NCBI GenBank assembly: GCA_040381535.1
Contig: JBEIHF010000020.1
Location: 1-39,174 of the forward strand
DNA length: 39,174 nucleotides
Source of the DNA: Micavibrio_A sp040381535
Lineage (GTDB): Bacteria; Pseudomonadota; Alphaproteobacteria; Micavibrionales; Micavibrionaceae
Direction: 5' to 3'
Shown: positions 15,982 to 23,412 of the stretch, piece after piece
Numbering within the stretch: position 1 is the stretch's first letter
Layout: each line of letters begins with the position of its first letter
Program-made: the position numbers and the translations under genes
The notes under the pieces: model-generated
Seen by the model: only the letters and a program-made list of their open reading frames with translations
Told to the model about the DNA's origin: nothing
Database searches by the model: none

Positions 15982-16827
15982 ATGAGCGGCTTTCCCAAAG
16001 CCTCCTCCCAATCCACTTATAAAATCGGACTCGCGGGATGCGGCAAGATGGGATCGGCCATGCTCCGCGCTTGGATATCCGCGAAAATCGTCAGCCAAAT
16101 ACACACACTGGACCCAAACGGTTTGCCTGCGGATTTATTGACCGAAAGCAAGATCACCCATCACACCAACGACCATTCATTCCTTGAGGCCGCAAATCCG
16201 TTCGATATGTTGGTTCTGGCCATCAAACCACAAACACTGGGTTCGTTCTGTTTATCCATACGCGATCATCTAAATTCCAAGCTCTGCATCCTATCCATTG
16301 CGGCGGGACAAACTATTGGTGGCTATCAGGCGCGCTTTGGCAGCATACAGCCAATCATCCGTGCCATGCCGAATTTGCCCGCCTCTATCGGCAAAGGCAT
16401 GACAGTCGCCTGCGCTTCTGAAACAGTTCTCCCCGAACGCCTGCAATGCGCGCATGATCTGCTGTCTTCTTTTGGCCTTGTCGAATGGACATCTGATGAA
16501 TCCAAAATGGATGCGGTCACGGCGGTATCGGGGAGTGGCCCCGCTTACGTGTTCTTGCTGATTGAGGCCTTGATCGAAGCAGGCGTTAAAGCAGGCCTTG
16601 ATAAGGAATTCGCACAAACCCTCGCACGGCAAACGGTAATAGGTTCTGCGGCTCTAGTCGAGGCAACGCCACGCCTGACACCAACCCAATTGCGTGATGA
16701 TGTGACCAGCCCAAAAGGTACCACCGCCGCGGCCTTGGCTATCCTCATGAAAGACGGAAAATTTCAGGAATTGTTCGACAAGGCCATCGCCGCAGCGACC
16801 ACCCGCTCGAAAGAATTATCCAATTGA
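15982..16827 (+). CDS. proC: Pyrroline-5-carboxylate reductase
   Basis: ProC reduces pyrroline-5-carboxylate to proline with NAD(P)H. The 281-residue protein has the dinucleotide-binding GLAGCGKMGSAMLRAW, the family stretch LVLAIKPQTLGSF, IIRAMPNLPASIGKGMTV, the P5CR signature AVSGSGPAYVFLLIEALIEA, and SPKGTTAAALAIL. The N terminus is about ten residues longer than usual before the Rossmann fold. Size is otherwise normal. It is the last gene of the ubiK cluster. Confidence 0.95.
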   Translation: MSGFPKASSQSTYKIGLAGCGKMGSAMLRAWISAKIVSQIHTLDPNGLPADLLTESKITHHTNDHSFLEAANPFDMLVLAIKPQTLGSFCLSIRDHLNSKLCILSIAAGQTIGGYQARFGSIQPIIRAMPNLPASIGKGMTVACASETVLPERLQCAHDLLSSFGLVEWTSDESKMDAVTAVSGSGPAYVFLLIEALIEAGVKAGLDKEFAQTLARQTVIGSAALVEATPRLTPTQLRDDVTSPKGTTAAALAILMKDGKFQELFDKAIAAATTRSKELSN

Positions 16828-16877
16828 TCTGATCCAATCGTGATTTGGACCCGTACCAAGGCCGAAAGGAAAATACT

Positions 16878-17288
16878 ATGACTGTTCGATTGGTGGAAAC
16901 ACACATCGAGGTGAGCGACCTCGACAAATCCTTCGCTTTATACTCAAATTTAATCCCATATGCGCGTGTTGAACACTGGGGTGACGATAAGGAAGGGCGT
17001 GTTGCGGCTTTTGTTATGGAGGGCGGCGAAGCGTTCGGTCTCTGGGAGAAAGGCAAAATCGGCGTGCTTGGCGGCCGTGGCGGAGAGCATCTACATTTCG
17101 CTTTCCAGATAAAACCCGAACAATATAATTCTTACCGCGATCTTATTCGGTCACAGGGGCTTGAAGCGCTGGAACATGTTTGGGAAAACGGCAAGAAGAG
17201 CGTTTATTTCTTTGATTATGACGGCCATCAGGGCGAATTCATCTGCGATGATTGGCACAACAGGCTGCACAAAGGTCAGGACGGTTAA
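16878..17288 (+). CDS. VOC (glyoxalase/bleomycin resistance) family protein
   Basis: The ATG at 16878 follows AAAGGA with good spacing; an upstream in-frame start at 16845 has no such site. The 136-residue protein is a two-module VOC fold: the N-terminal module starts VRLVETHIEVSDLDKSFALY, and the second contains GGEHLHFAFQIK and VYFFDYDGHQGEFICDD. Metal-ligand candidates are His8, a His in the second module, and the Glu in GEFI, as in glyoxalase I and ring-cleavage dioxygenases. The substrate is unknown. Its last four bases overlap the end of the convergent CHMI-like gene. Confidence 0.85.
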   Translation: MTVRLVETHIEVSDLDKSFALYSNLIPYARVEHWGDDKEGRVAAFVMEGGEAFGLWEKGKIGVLGGRGGEHLHFAFQIKPEQYNSYRDLIRSQGLEALEHVWENGKKSVYFFDYDGHQGEFICDDWHNRLHKGQDG

Positions 17289-17620
17289 AGGTAATAAGTA
17301 TCCTTGACCATATCGCGCACTTCAAAAGTGACGGCGCAATCTTTGGAATGAACGGCATTTTTAAGGGCTTCGTAAAGCGGCTTGGATAAGCGTTCCTTAG
17401 TTGGAACATCGCGACCTTCGAGGAGCAACAGCGTGCCGTGGATCATCGATCCATGAGCACCCTTCTCGCCGACCATGTAATGATCGATCTTGATGACGCG
17501 GGTTTTGATGCGGGCTTTTTCAACGCCGTTGGATGCCAAAGATTCAAGCAAAGTCATGAGCAGCTTGCCCATATTTATCTCCGCAAGATTGGCGGAATAT
17601 TCGAAGATGATCTGGGGGAT
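17285..17620 (-). CDS. CHMI-like tautomerase (5-carboxymethyl-2-hydroxymuconate isomerase family), apparent ATC start
   Basis: The mature sequence begins PQIIFEYSANL, matching the E. coli HpaF opening (Pro1, Glu6, Ser8, Asn10), and has ARIKTRVIKID with an Arg at position 40 as in that family, then SMIHGTLLLLEGRDVPTKER and CAVTFEVRDM. The family uses an N-terminal Pro as catalytic base, so Pro must follow the start codon. Here the codon before it is ATC (17620-17618), sharing a base with the mucR stop as TAATC; the preceding codon is ATA. The nearest in-frame ATGs are at 17734 (39 extra residues, deep inside mucR) and at Met16, which would lose Pro1. There is no Shine-Dalgarno sequence. 111 residues. 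Its substrate is unknown; no aromatic catabolism genes are nearby. Confidence 0.75.
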   Translation of the reverse strand: MPQIIFEYSANLAEINMGKLLMTLLESLASNGVEKARIKTRVIKIDHYMVGEKGAHGSMIHGTLLLLEGRDVPTKERLSKPLYEALKNAVHSKDCAVTFEVRDMVKDTYYL

Positions 17621-18042
17621 TATTTCGGAGGCACTTTCTTGCCTGTGGTTCCCAAACCGATGTCTTTGGCCAGACGCGAACGCTGCTTGGCGTAGTTTGG
17701 CGCGACCATCGGGTAATCCGCAGGAAGACCCCAACGCTCGCGGTATTCTTCGGGCGTCATGTCATAGGCCGTTTTTAGGTGGCGTTTGAGCATTTTGAGT
17801 TTCTTGCCGTCTTCAAGACAGATGATGAAATCGGGCGTTATGGATTTTTTCACCGGAACGGCGGGCAATGCGCCGCGGTCCGTGGAAGCCGTCCCGCCGC
17901 CGCCCAAATTGGAGAGGGTGCGGAAAACCTGTTCGATCAAGCCAGAAATTTCGTTTTGGGAGACCGTGTTGTTGGCGACGTGCGAAGATACGATTTCCGT
18001 TGTCAGGGCCAGAAGGTCTTGGTGCGAGGTGTTCTCGGGCAT
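17620..18042 (-). CDS. mucR: Ros/MucR-family transcriptional regulator
   Basis: The 140-residue protein is a MucR/Ros regulator, an alphaproteobacterial family with a prokaryotic zinc-finger domain that binds AT-rich DNA and behaves much like H-NS. The N-terminal half (about 1-60) is the oligomerisation region; the C-terminal half has PVKKSITPDFIICLEDGKKL and KMLKRHL, then MTPEEYRERWGLPADYPMV. Counting from the Cys as 1, the ligands are Cys1, Asp4, His14, but position 18 is Ala instead of the His of canonical Ros. It has a clear promoter and GGAG before the ATG, and is coupled to the tautomerase gene behind it. Confidence 0.93.
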   Translation of the reverse strand: MPENTSHQDLLALTTEIVSSHVANNTVSQNEISGLIEQVFRTLSNLGGGGTASTDRGALPAVPVKKSITPDFIICLEDGKKLKMLKRHLKTAYDMTPEEYRERWGLPADYPMVAPNYAKQRSRLAKDIGLGTTGKKVPPK

Positions 18043-18073
18043 GATGATTCTCCACTATTACCGCTATATTGAT

Positions 18074-18102
18074 AAAATATCGGGCTTACACAATAGAATC
18101 AA
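18074..18102 (-). promoter_or_regulatory. Putative mucR promoter
   Basis: On the minus strand TTGATT (18102-18097), 17 bases, TATTTT (18079-18074), about 30 bases before the ATG. The surrounding DNA is strongly AT-rich, the kind of sequence MucR proteins bind, so self-regulation is possible. Confidence 0.5.
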
Positions 18103-18119
18103 GTATAAATGACAAATAC

Positions 18120-18800
18120 TTAATAACTGTTAATATCGATTTCGCGCTTTGACTTGGTGGATACGGAAACATCCGCCCCGCGCATGTAAAACGGCTCGGG
18201 TTTGTCAGCCTTATGGCCGCTTTGCGTGAATTGAGCCAATCCCAGCCGCGCCAATACTATGGGGTCGACCAATACGCGCTCTATATAGTCGGATTCGACA
18301 CCTTCTATTTTAAGCCTGTGCGCCGCATCCCCGCAAATCGTATTAGCCTTGATGGCATCCGAAAGCAGACATTCAGGGGCGGAACCTTTGCCCAGCGCAT
18401 CGAACGACTGCACATAGAAATCCGCGCGCTTGCTTTCGAGAACCACAAGGGCATCGCCCAGCGGCGCGCAGGAATGATACATCGCCTCGAACGTGCTTAC
18501 GCCATGCACGGGAAGATCAAGCGCCAAACCCAATGATCGCGCCGAGGATAAACTGATCCGCAATCCCGTGAACGATCCCGGCCCCGTTGTGGTCACTATC
18601 AAACCGAGCTGCGGGAAATCGATCTTGGCCTCGCGCATTACTTCTTGCACCAGCGGCACCAGTTTCGCCGCCTGCTCGCGTTCGGTAACCATGGAATCGC
18701 CATAGGCCGTGCCATCAGGCATCACCACCGCCGCAACGCAGCCGCCGAGAGCTGAATCTATCGCTAGGACAGGCTTGTCAGACAATCTTGCAGGCCTCAT
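18120..18800 (-). CDS. tsaB: tRNA N6-threonylcarbamoyladenosine biosynthesis protein TsaB
   Basis: TsaB is the non-catalytic actin-fold partner of TsaD in making t6A37 of ANN-decoding tRNAs. The 226-residue protein starts with PVLAIDSALGGCVAAVV, followed by AAKLVPLVQEVMREA, and the key VTTTGPGSFTGLRISLSSAR and LGLALDLPVHGVSTFEAM. ATG 18800 overlaps the end of the nitroreductase gene by 23 bases; a TTG at 18785 would start nearer the fold. The C-terminal third is the usual variable region. tsaD is not in the window. Confidence 0.93.
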   Translation of the reverse strand: MRPARLSDKPVLAIDSALGGCVAAVVMPDGTAYGDSMVTEREQAAKLVPLVQEVMREAKIDFPQLGLIVTTTGPGSFTGLRISLSSARSLGLALDLPVHGVSTFEAMYHSCAPLGDALVVLESKRADFYVQSFDALGKGSAPECLLSDAIKANTICGDAAHRLKIEGVESDYIERVLVDPIVLARLGLAQFTQSGHKADKPEPFYMRGADVSVSTKSKREIDINSY

Positions 18801-19374
18801 CGAAACTCAAACGCTCCGCGCGCGGATACAATGTTTCCGGCCTGCCGTAACCAAGGCTGCAAACGAATTTTACGTCCCCGTCGATATTGGCAAAGAACGC
18901 GTCCTTGATGCCTTGTCGGTTGATACCGGACATCGGGCCGCAATCAAGACCGAGAGCACGCGCCGCCAAAAGGAAATAACCCGCCTGCAACGTTCCGTTC
19001 AACGCCGCCGTTTCCTTGTTGGCTTCTTCCTTACCGACATACCATTTGGTGATGTCGATACGGGGCGCGAGCTTGCCCACATATTTGTAAAATTCTCTGT
19101 CCGTAGCGAACAGCGCGATCATTGGCGCTTCCATCGTTTTTTCCTGATTGCCCTTGTCGATTAGCTGTTTCAATTTTTCCTTCGCTTCTTTCGTGCGCAC
19201 GAACACGATACGAAGAGGAGAGCAGTTTGCGCTCGTCGGGCCCCATTTCATCGTGTCGAAAATCTGTTTTACCGTGTCTTCGGACACATCCTTGTCCTGC
19301 CATCCGTTAAAGGTGCGGGCTTTGAAGAACAACGCGTCCAGCGCCGCTTGGTCGAGTTTGTATCCGTCGGTCAT
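18778..19374 (-). CDS. Nitroreductase family protein, RutE/malonic semialdehyde reductase type
   Basis: The 198-residue FMN-dependent nitroreductase-fold protein resembles the RutE/HadB group: LDALFFKARTFNGWQDKDVS at the start, then KWGPTSANCSPLRIVFV (FMN and substrate contacts), TLQAGYFLLAARALGLDCGP and CSLGYGRPETLYPRAERLSF. RutE reduces malonic semialdehyde to 3-hydroxypropionate in pyrimidine degradation, but no other rut gene is present, so the substrate stays open. The gene overlaps tsaB and probably leads a two-gene transcript divergent from the deacetylase gene. Confidence 0.88.
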   Translation of the reverse strand: MTDGYKLDQAALDALFFKARTFNGWQDKDVSEDTVKQIFDTMKWGPTSANCSPLRIVFVRTKEAKEKLKQLIDKGNQEKTMEAPMIALFATDREFYKYVGKLAPRIDITKWYVGKEEANKETAALNGTLQAGYFLLAARALGLDCGPMSGINRQGIKDAFFANIDGDVKFVCSLGYGRPETLYPRAERLSFDEACKIV

Positions 19375-19488
19375 GGCAAAATTCCTTTGTGGTTTAAAGA
19401 CTTCTTACTATCTAAACCGCCAAAAAGCCAGTTCAACCCCGCTTTCAGGGGTCTGGTTTTTGAAAGGGGGATCGGTTATAACCCTGAC

Positions 19489-20601
19489 ATGCCTGCCCTT
19501 CTCGTAAAATCCCTCTTGATGCTTATGGCCTGCGGTGTTCTTTCGAACACCGCGCATGCGCAAGTAACGGATTTTGATGACAAGGCCGCGGTGATTTTCA
19601 CCTATATGGCCATCGGCGATGACGATACGGGTATCAGCGAAGAACGTTTTAAAGAACAAATGGATGAATTGTCGGAGGGCGGATACAACATCACCTCCCT
19701 CGATACGATCATCACTACCTTCGAACAAAACAAAACGCTCCCCGCCCGTACAGTAGCCATTACGTTCGATGGGGTTGATAAATCTATTTACGACACCGCC
19801 TTCCCCATCTTGCGCGATAAGGGTTTTGCTTTCACTGTATTCCTGCCTGTCGATCGCATCACAGAAAATAAACCTCAATATCTCACATGGAATGACACCA
19901 AGGATTTAAAAGAAGGTGGCGGTACATTCGGCATCCATCCATCATCTTATGCCGGCATGATCGACATGGGCGAAGAAGAAATGCGCCGCCAGATCAATAA
20001 TTCCAAGGTAAAACTGCGCGAAAAACTGGGCGTCGAAGCCACAATCCTCGCTTACCCTTTCGGAGAATATAACGCGAAGGTAAAGAAAATTGCGAAGGAC
20101 ATGGGGTTCAAGGCCGCGTTTGGTCAGGCTTCGGGCGTGGCCTATGCGGGCGATGACCGCTTCGCACTACAGCGTTTCACCATCACCGAAAGACACGGCG
20201 ATATCAACCGCTTTAAAATGACCGCGAATGCATTGCCCCTGCCCGTCACGGACGTATCGCCCGCTGATCCGCATTTGTCCACACTTATACCCGCGATTGG
20301 TTTTACGGTGAACGATGCATTGAAAAAATCATTGAAAGGCCTATCCTGCTTCTCAAGCGTCCAAGAAAAACCCAAACTGGAAATCCTCAACGGACGCGTC
20401 GAACTCCGCCTTGAAAAACCGTTCGTTGATCACCACCCACGCATCAACTGCACACTCCCAGTGATGGGGGAAAAAGGTGCGGAACCCCGCTGGCGCTGGC
20501 TCGGCATGCTCTACACCATCTCAGATGATATTCTGGGGGAAAAACATAAACAGCCCACAAAACATGCGGGCGATTCTAACGACGAATTTTCGGTTGAGTG
20601 A
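19489..20601 (+). CDS. Exported polysaccharide deacetylase (NodB fold) with degenerate metal motifs
   Basis: The ATG at 19489 starts a signal peptide (hydrophobic core LLVKSLLMLMACGVL, cleavage after NTAHA); the frame is open upstream but without signal-like sequence. The 370-residue protein has a NodB-type domain: VAITFDGVDKSIYDTAFPIL (motif 1), YLTWNDTKDLKEGGGTFGIH (motif 2 region), ILAYPFGEYN (motif 3) and FTITERHGDINRF (late motif). Motif 1 reads TFDGVD where active enzymes usually have TFDDG, and motif 2 lacks the paired His (HPSSYAGM instead of HSxxHP). About 110 C-terminal residues are unassigned. It may be inactive or may bind metal differently. It ends one base before convergent nfuA. 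Confidence 0.82.
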   Translation: MPALLVKSLLMLMACGVLSNTAHAQVTDFDDKAAVIFTYMAIGDDDTGISEERFKEQMDELSEGGYNITSLDTIITTFEQNKTLPARTVAITFDGVDKSIYDTAFPILRDKGFAFTVFLPVDRITENKPQYLTWNDTKDLKEGGGTFGIHPSSYAGMIDMGEEEMRRQINNSKVKLREKLGVEATILAYPFGEYNAKVKKIAKDMGFKAAFGQASGVAYAGDDRFALQRFTITERHGDINRFKMTANALPLPVTDVSPADPHLSTLIPAIGFTVNDALKKSLKGLSCFSSVQEKPKLEILNGRVELRLEKPFVDHHPRINCTLPVMGEKGAEPRWRWLGMLYTISDDILGEKHKQPTKHAGDSNDEFSVE

Positions 20602-21156
20602 CTACTCTAAAGTTTGACGGACTTCGAGAACTTCCGGAACGTAATGGCGGAGCATATTCTCTACGCCGTTTTTGAGTGTCACAGTGGATGAAGGACAACC
20701 CGAACACGCGCCTCGCATCGTTAAATACACTACGCCCTGCTCGAACTTATCGAAAATGATATCGCCGCCGTCCTGCGCCACGGCGGGGCGCACACGCGTT
20801 TCGATCAGCTCTTTAATCTGCTTGGAAATCTCGTCGAGCAAACTGTCGTCCACCCCACCCGCTTCATGACCATCCTTGAAACGTGGTTCGCCCATGGTGA
20901 AGTGCTGCATTACCGCGCCCAATATCTGCGCCTTGATCGCCCCCCACTCCACTGCATCGCTTTTTGTCACGGATACAAAATCACGTCCGAAGAACACGCT
21001 CTCCACGCCGCGAATTTCGAATATCCGTTCAGCCAGCGGGGATTGCTTAGCGGCCTCTTCGTTCATGAATTCGGCAACACCGGATTCCATGACAGGCACG
21101 CCCGGAATGAATTTCACGGTAGAAGGATTGGGAGTGTTTTCGGTCTGTATGAACAT
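20602..21156 (-). CDS. nfuA: Fe/S cluster carrier protein, NfuA/NifU type
   Basis: The 184-residue protein has the N-terminal Nfu domain (MFIQTENTPNPSTVKFIPG, FFGRDFVSVTK) and the C-terminal NifU domain (about 105-180) with DGGDIIFDKFEQGVVYLTM and the cluster-binding Cys pair in RGACSGCPSSTVTLKNGVE. It carries and delivers Fe-S clusters to target proteins. This domain order is the alphaproteobacterial and mitochondrial NFU1 type. It is followed by a gap of 32 bases from the universal stress gene on the same strand and probably shares a transcript with it. Confidence 0.95.
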   Translation of the reverse strand: MFIQTENTPNPSTVKFIPGVPVMESGVAEFMNEEAAKQSPLAERIFEIRGVESVFFGRDFVSVTKSDAVEWGAIKAQILGAVMQHFTMGEPRFKDGHEAGGVDDSLLDEISKQIKELIETRVRPAVAQDGGDIIFDKFEQGVVYLTMRGACSGCPSSTVTLKNGVENMLRHYVPEVLEVRQTLE

Positions 21157-21188
21157 GAGCTATGAAATAGGCTTCAAAGTCCCAAAAA

Positions 21189-21686
21189 TCAAGAAAACTC
21201 TTTCAAATGTGCAGGCACTACAACCACAGGAACCTGCAATTTCGACATGCCCTTTCCCGTAAAGAACGCGACCAGCGGCCCGGGAATATGTTCTTTTCCG
21301 CCGCCGAGGATCAGTTTGACGATATTTTGGTCGTGATTGATGGTCTCGAGCACGGCCTCGCTCGTCTCGCCTTCCGCGACGTATAAGGACGGAATTGACC
21401 CGTTGAAATCATTCGCCGTCTTGGCGACCGCCCAAAGATATTTCTCGGCGTTCGCGCGAAGTTCTTTTTTGATGCGCGCTTCCACACCACCCCAATGTTC
21501 GAAATCCTGATTTTCAATGATGTGCAGAATGCCGAGTTTGGCACGGTGCGCACGCGCCGTGAGTGCCGCATAGATCAACGCGGTTTTGAATTCATCCGTA
21601 TCGTCCGCGACAACGAGATACGTGCCGCCATCACCTTGGCGACCTTTGATTGGTTGAAGATCAATGTCTATATACGGTGCACTCAT
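21189..21686 (-). CDS. Universal stress protein family protein
   Basis: The 165-residue protein has a single UspA-like domain: TYLVVADDTDEFKTALIYAA at the start of the fold, GILHIIE as the second strand, and LILGGGKEHIPGPLVAFFTG, which corresponds to the ATP-binding Gx2Gx9G region, before VPVVVVPAHL. Universal stress proteins bind ATP in some cases and act in stress survival. It is close to the TIGR02186 gene (six bases) and nfuA (32 bases), so one unit is likely. Confidence 0.88.
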   Translation of the reverse strand: MSAPYIDIDLQPIKGRQGDGGTYLVVADDTDEFKTALIYAALTARAHRAKLGILHIIENQDFEHWGGVEARIKKELRANAEKYLWAVAKTANDFNGSIPSLYVAEGETSEAVLETINHDQNIVKLILGGGKEHIPGPLVAFFTGKGMSKLQVPVVVVPAHLKEFS

Positions 21687-21691
21687 TGGTT

Positions 21692-22405
21692 CTAATCCCT
21701 GCGCAGGAATGTAAAGGCCGACCAGCCGGAAATCAACGCCACAAACACAGTGAAAAGCCCGTAGAAAAACGAATGTTCATGCGCCGTAATATACACATTG
21801 GCATTAAATCCCACCTGCCCCACCTGCAATTTACGGCTTTCGTGGCCCAAAAGCTTATTATCCCGAAAGATATAAGTATCGACGGTATAAAGGCCTGTCG
21901 GAATATCGGGCGGCAATATGAATGTGGTTTTAAAGAAATGTGCATCAATGCGGCGCACCTGTTTCGCCTCTTCGGGCACAAAACCTTTTGCTTGCATCTT
22001 GCGGATAAGCGCTTCTTTGAATACGTGCACCTTTTCGGGATTACTTTCGTTCTCAGCATAGAAATCCAAATTACCGAAACCGATTTCATGTTCTTTCGCG
22101 AACTCGTCATCGGGCGTGAAGGTCGACGCGATATCGTAATAAGAAGGCACGCGGCGGAATTCCACCGTGTCTTTGTTGATCCATGCACCTAGCACACGAC
22201 CTTTGCGCCGCACCGCCACTATGCTTTCCGGACCTTTGATGCTGATGATGATTTCGGCATTATCTTCGTCCGTTGTCCCGAAAAGCGAGATGGTCTCGCC
22301 GTTAAACCCTGTGGAAATATCAACATAGTCACGCGCCAGTTCCGCGTTCATCTCCGCTCTTGCGGGCGCTGCGAATAACAAAAGGATTAGGAACAGATAC
22401 CTCAT
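21692..22405 (-). CDS. TIGR02186 family membrane-anchored protein
   Basis: The 237-residue protein matches the alphaproteobacterial TIGR02186 family, usually found next to a TauE/SafE permease. It has a signal peptide (MRYLFLILLLFAAPARAEMN), an exported beta-rich domain with ISIKGPESIVAVRRKGRVLG and WINKDTVEFRRVPSYY, and a C-terminal membrane helix (SFFYGLFTVFVALISGWSAF). The role is unknown; the neighbour suggests sulfur-compound transport or resistance. Its start overlaps the permease stop by four bases. Confidence 0.87.
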   Translation of the reverse strand: MRYLFLILLLFAAPARAEMNAELARDYVDISTGFNGETISLFGTTDEDNAEIIISIKGPESIVAVRRKGRVLGAWINKDTVEFRRVPSYYDIASTFTPDDEFAKEHEIGFGNLDFYAENESNPEKVHVFKEALIRKMQAKGFVPEEAKQVRRIDAHFFKTTFILPPDIPTGLYTVDTYIFRDNKLLGHESRKLQVGQVGFNANVYITAHEHSFFYGLFTVFVALISGWSAFTFLRRD

Positions 22406-23316
22406 TGGCGCATATCCAAAGCGAACAAATCGCTTGGCTCCACAAACAAAACACCGATCATGCGCGCGCCAACGGCCAGAATAAGAAGCGCCAGCGCCAC
22501 GCGCGCGGGTGCTCCTTTAATGCGCCTTGCCGCGCGTACGCCAATCTGCGCGCCCACAACCCCGCCGCTGATAAGGATCAGCGCGAGAATAGCATCCACC
22601 GTGTGGTTGAACGTGGCATGCAAAATGCACGAAAACGCGGAAATAAAGATGATCTGGAACAAAGACGTGCCCGCCACCAAAAGGCTCGGCATGCCCAGAA
22701 CATAGATCATCGCGGGGATAAGGATAAATCCGCCTCCGATACCAAGGATCGAAACCAGCAAACCGCCGACAAACCCGATGATGATTGGCAGTAGGGCAGA
22801 AATATACAAACGCGATTTGATAAAGCGCATTTTGTACGGCCATCTTTGAAAGAATGGGCGTTGCGCGAGGCTGATGACATCCTCAGTCACTTTATGGCGT
22901 TTCAGCAGGCTCATCATGCTTTCGATCAGCATCATAGTACCTATGGTGCCCAGCAATATGACGTAGGACACCGCGATAAACAGATCGATATGCCCAAAAT
23001 GCTGAAGCATACGGAACACGAGCAAGCCCGCGAGCGAACCCGCCATACCGCCTGCCATCATGACGGTGCCGAGTTGCATATCCACATTGCCTTTGCGCCA
23101 GTGTCCGAGCATCCCCGTCATGCTGGTCGCGACCAGTTGATTGGCCTGCGTCCCTACCGCCACGGCGGGCGGAATGCCCATGAACAACAAAAACGGTGTG
23201 GCCAAGAACCCCCCGCCCACGCCGAACAGGCCCGACAAAAAGCCTACGGCAACGCCCAATAAGGCGAGACTCTCGGCTGGGACGGATATTTCGGCAATGG
23301 GAAGATAAATATGCAT
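22402..23316 (-). CDS. Sulfite exporter TauE/SafE (TSUP) family permease
   Basis: The 304-residue inner-membrane protein has about eight helices in two repeats, each opening with the TSUP Gly motif: GFLSGLFGVGGGFLATPFLL near residue 26 and GLLVSILGIGGGFILIPAMI near 185. Members export sulfite, sulfoacetate or other organic anions. It is first in the unit permease-TIGR02186-usp-nfuA. A cytoplasmic loop of about 40 residues between the repeats (LKRHKVTEDVISLAQRPFFQ) is longer than in small TSUP proteins. Confidence 0.92.
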   Translation of the reverse strand: MHIYLPIAEISVPAESLALLGVAVGFLSGLFGVGGGFLATPFLLFMGIPPAVAVGTQANQLVATSMTGMLGHWRKGNVDMQLGTVMMAGGMAGSLAGLLVFRMLQHFGHIDLFIAVSYVILLGTIGTMMLIESMMSLLKRHKVTEDVISLAQRPFFQRWPYKMRFIKSRLYISALLPIIIGFVGGLLVSILGIGGGFILIPAMIYVLGMPSLLVAGTSLFQIIFISAFSCILHATFNHTVDAILALILISGGVVGAQIGVRAARRIKGAPARVALALLILAVGARMIGVLFVEPSDLFALDMRQ

Positions 23317-23392
23317 GGCGTTACAAGACTAGAGTAACATAAAATCAGACACTTAGAAGCGCAGAGCCAAGACCCGATTTTCCTTGCCAGTA

Positions 23393-23412
23393 TTTTTACA
23401 ATTATGTAAAAA
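23393..23412. promoter_or_regulatory. Perfect 20-bp palindromic hairpin next to a start codon
   Basis: TTTTTACA (23393-23400), spacer ATTA, TGTAAAAA (23405-23412). The right arm abuts the ATG at 23413 and occupies the ribosome-binding site position. It could be an operator, a translation-blocking hairpin, or a weak AT-rich structure. Confidence 0.5.
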
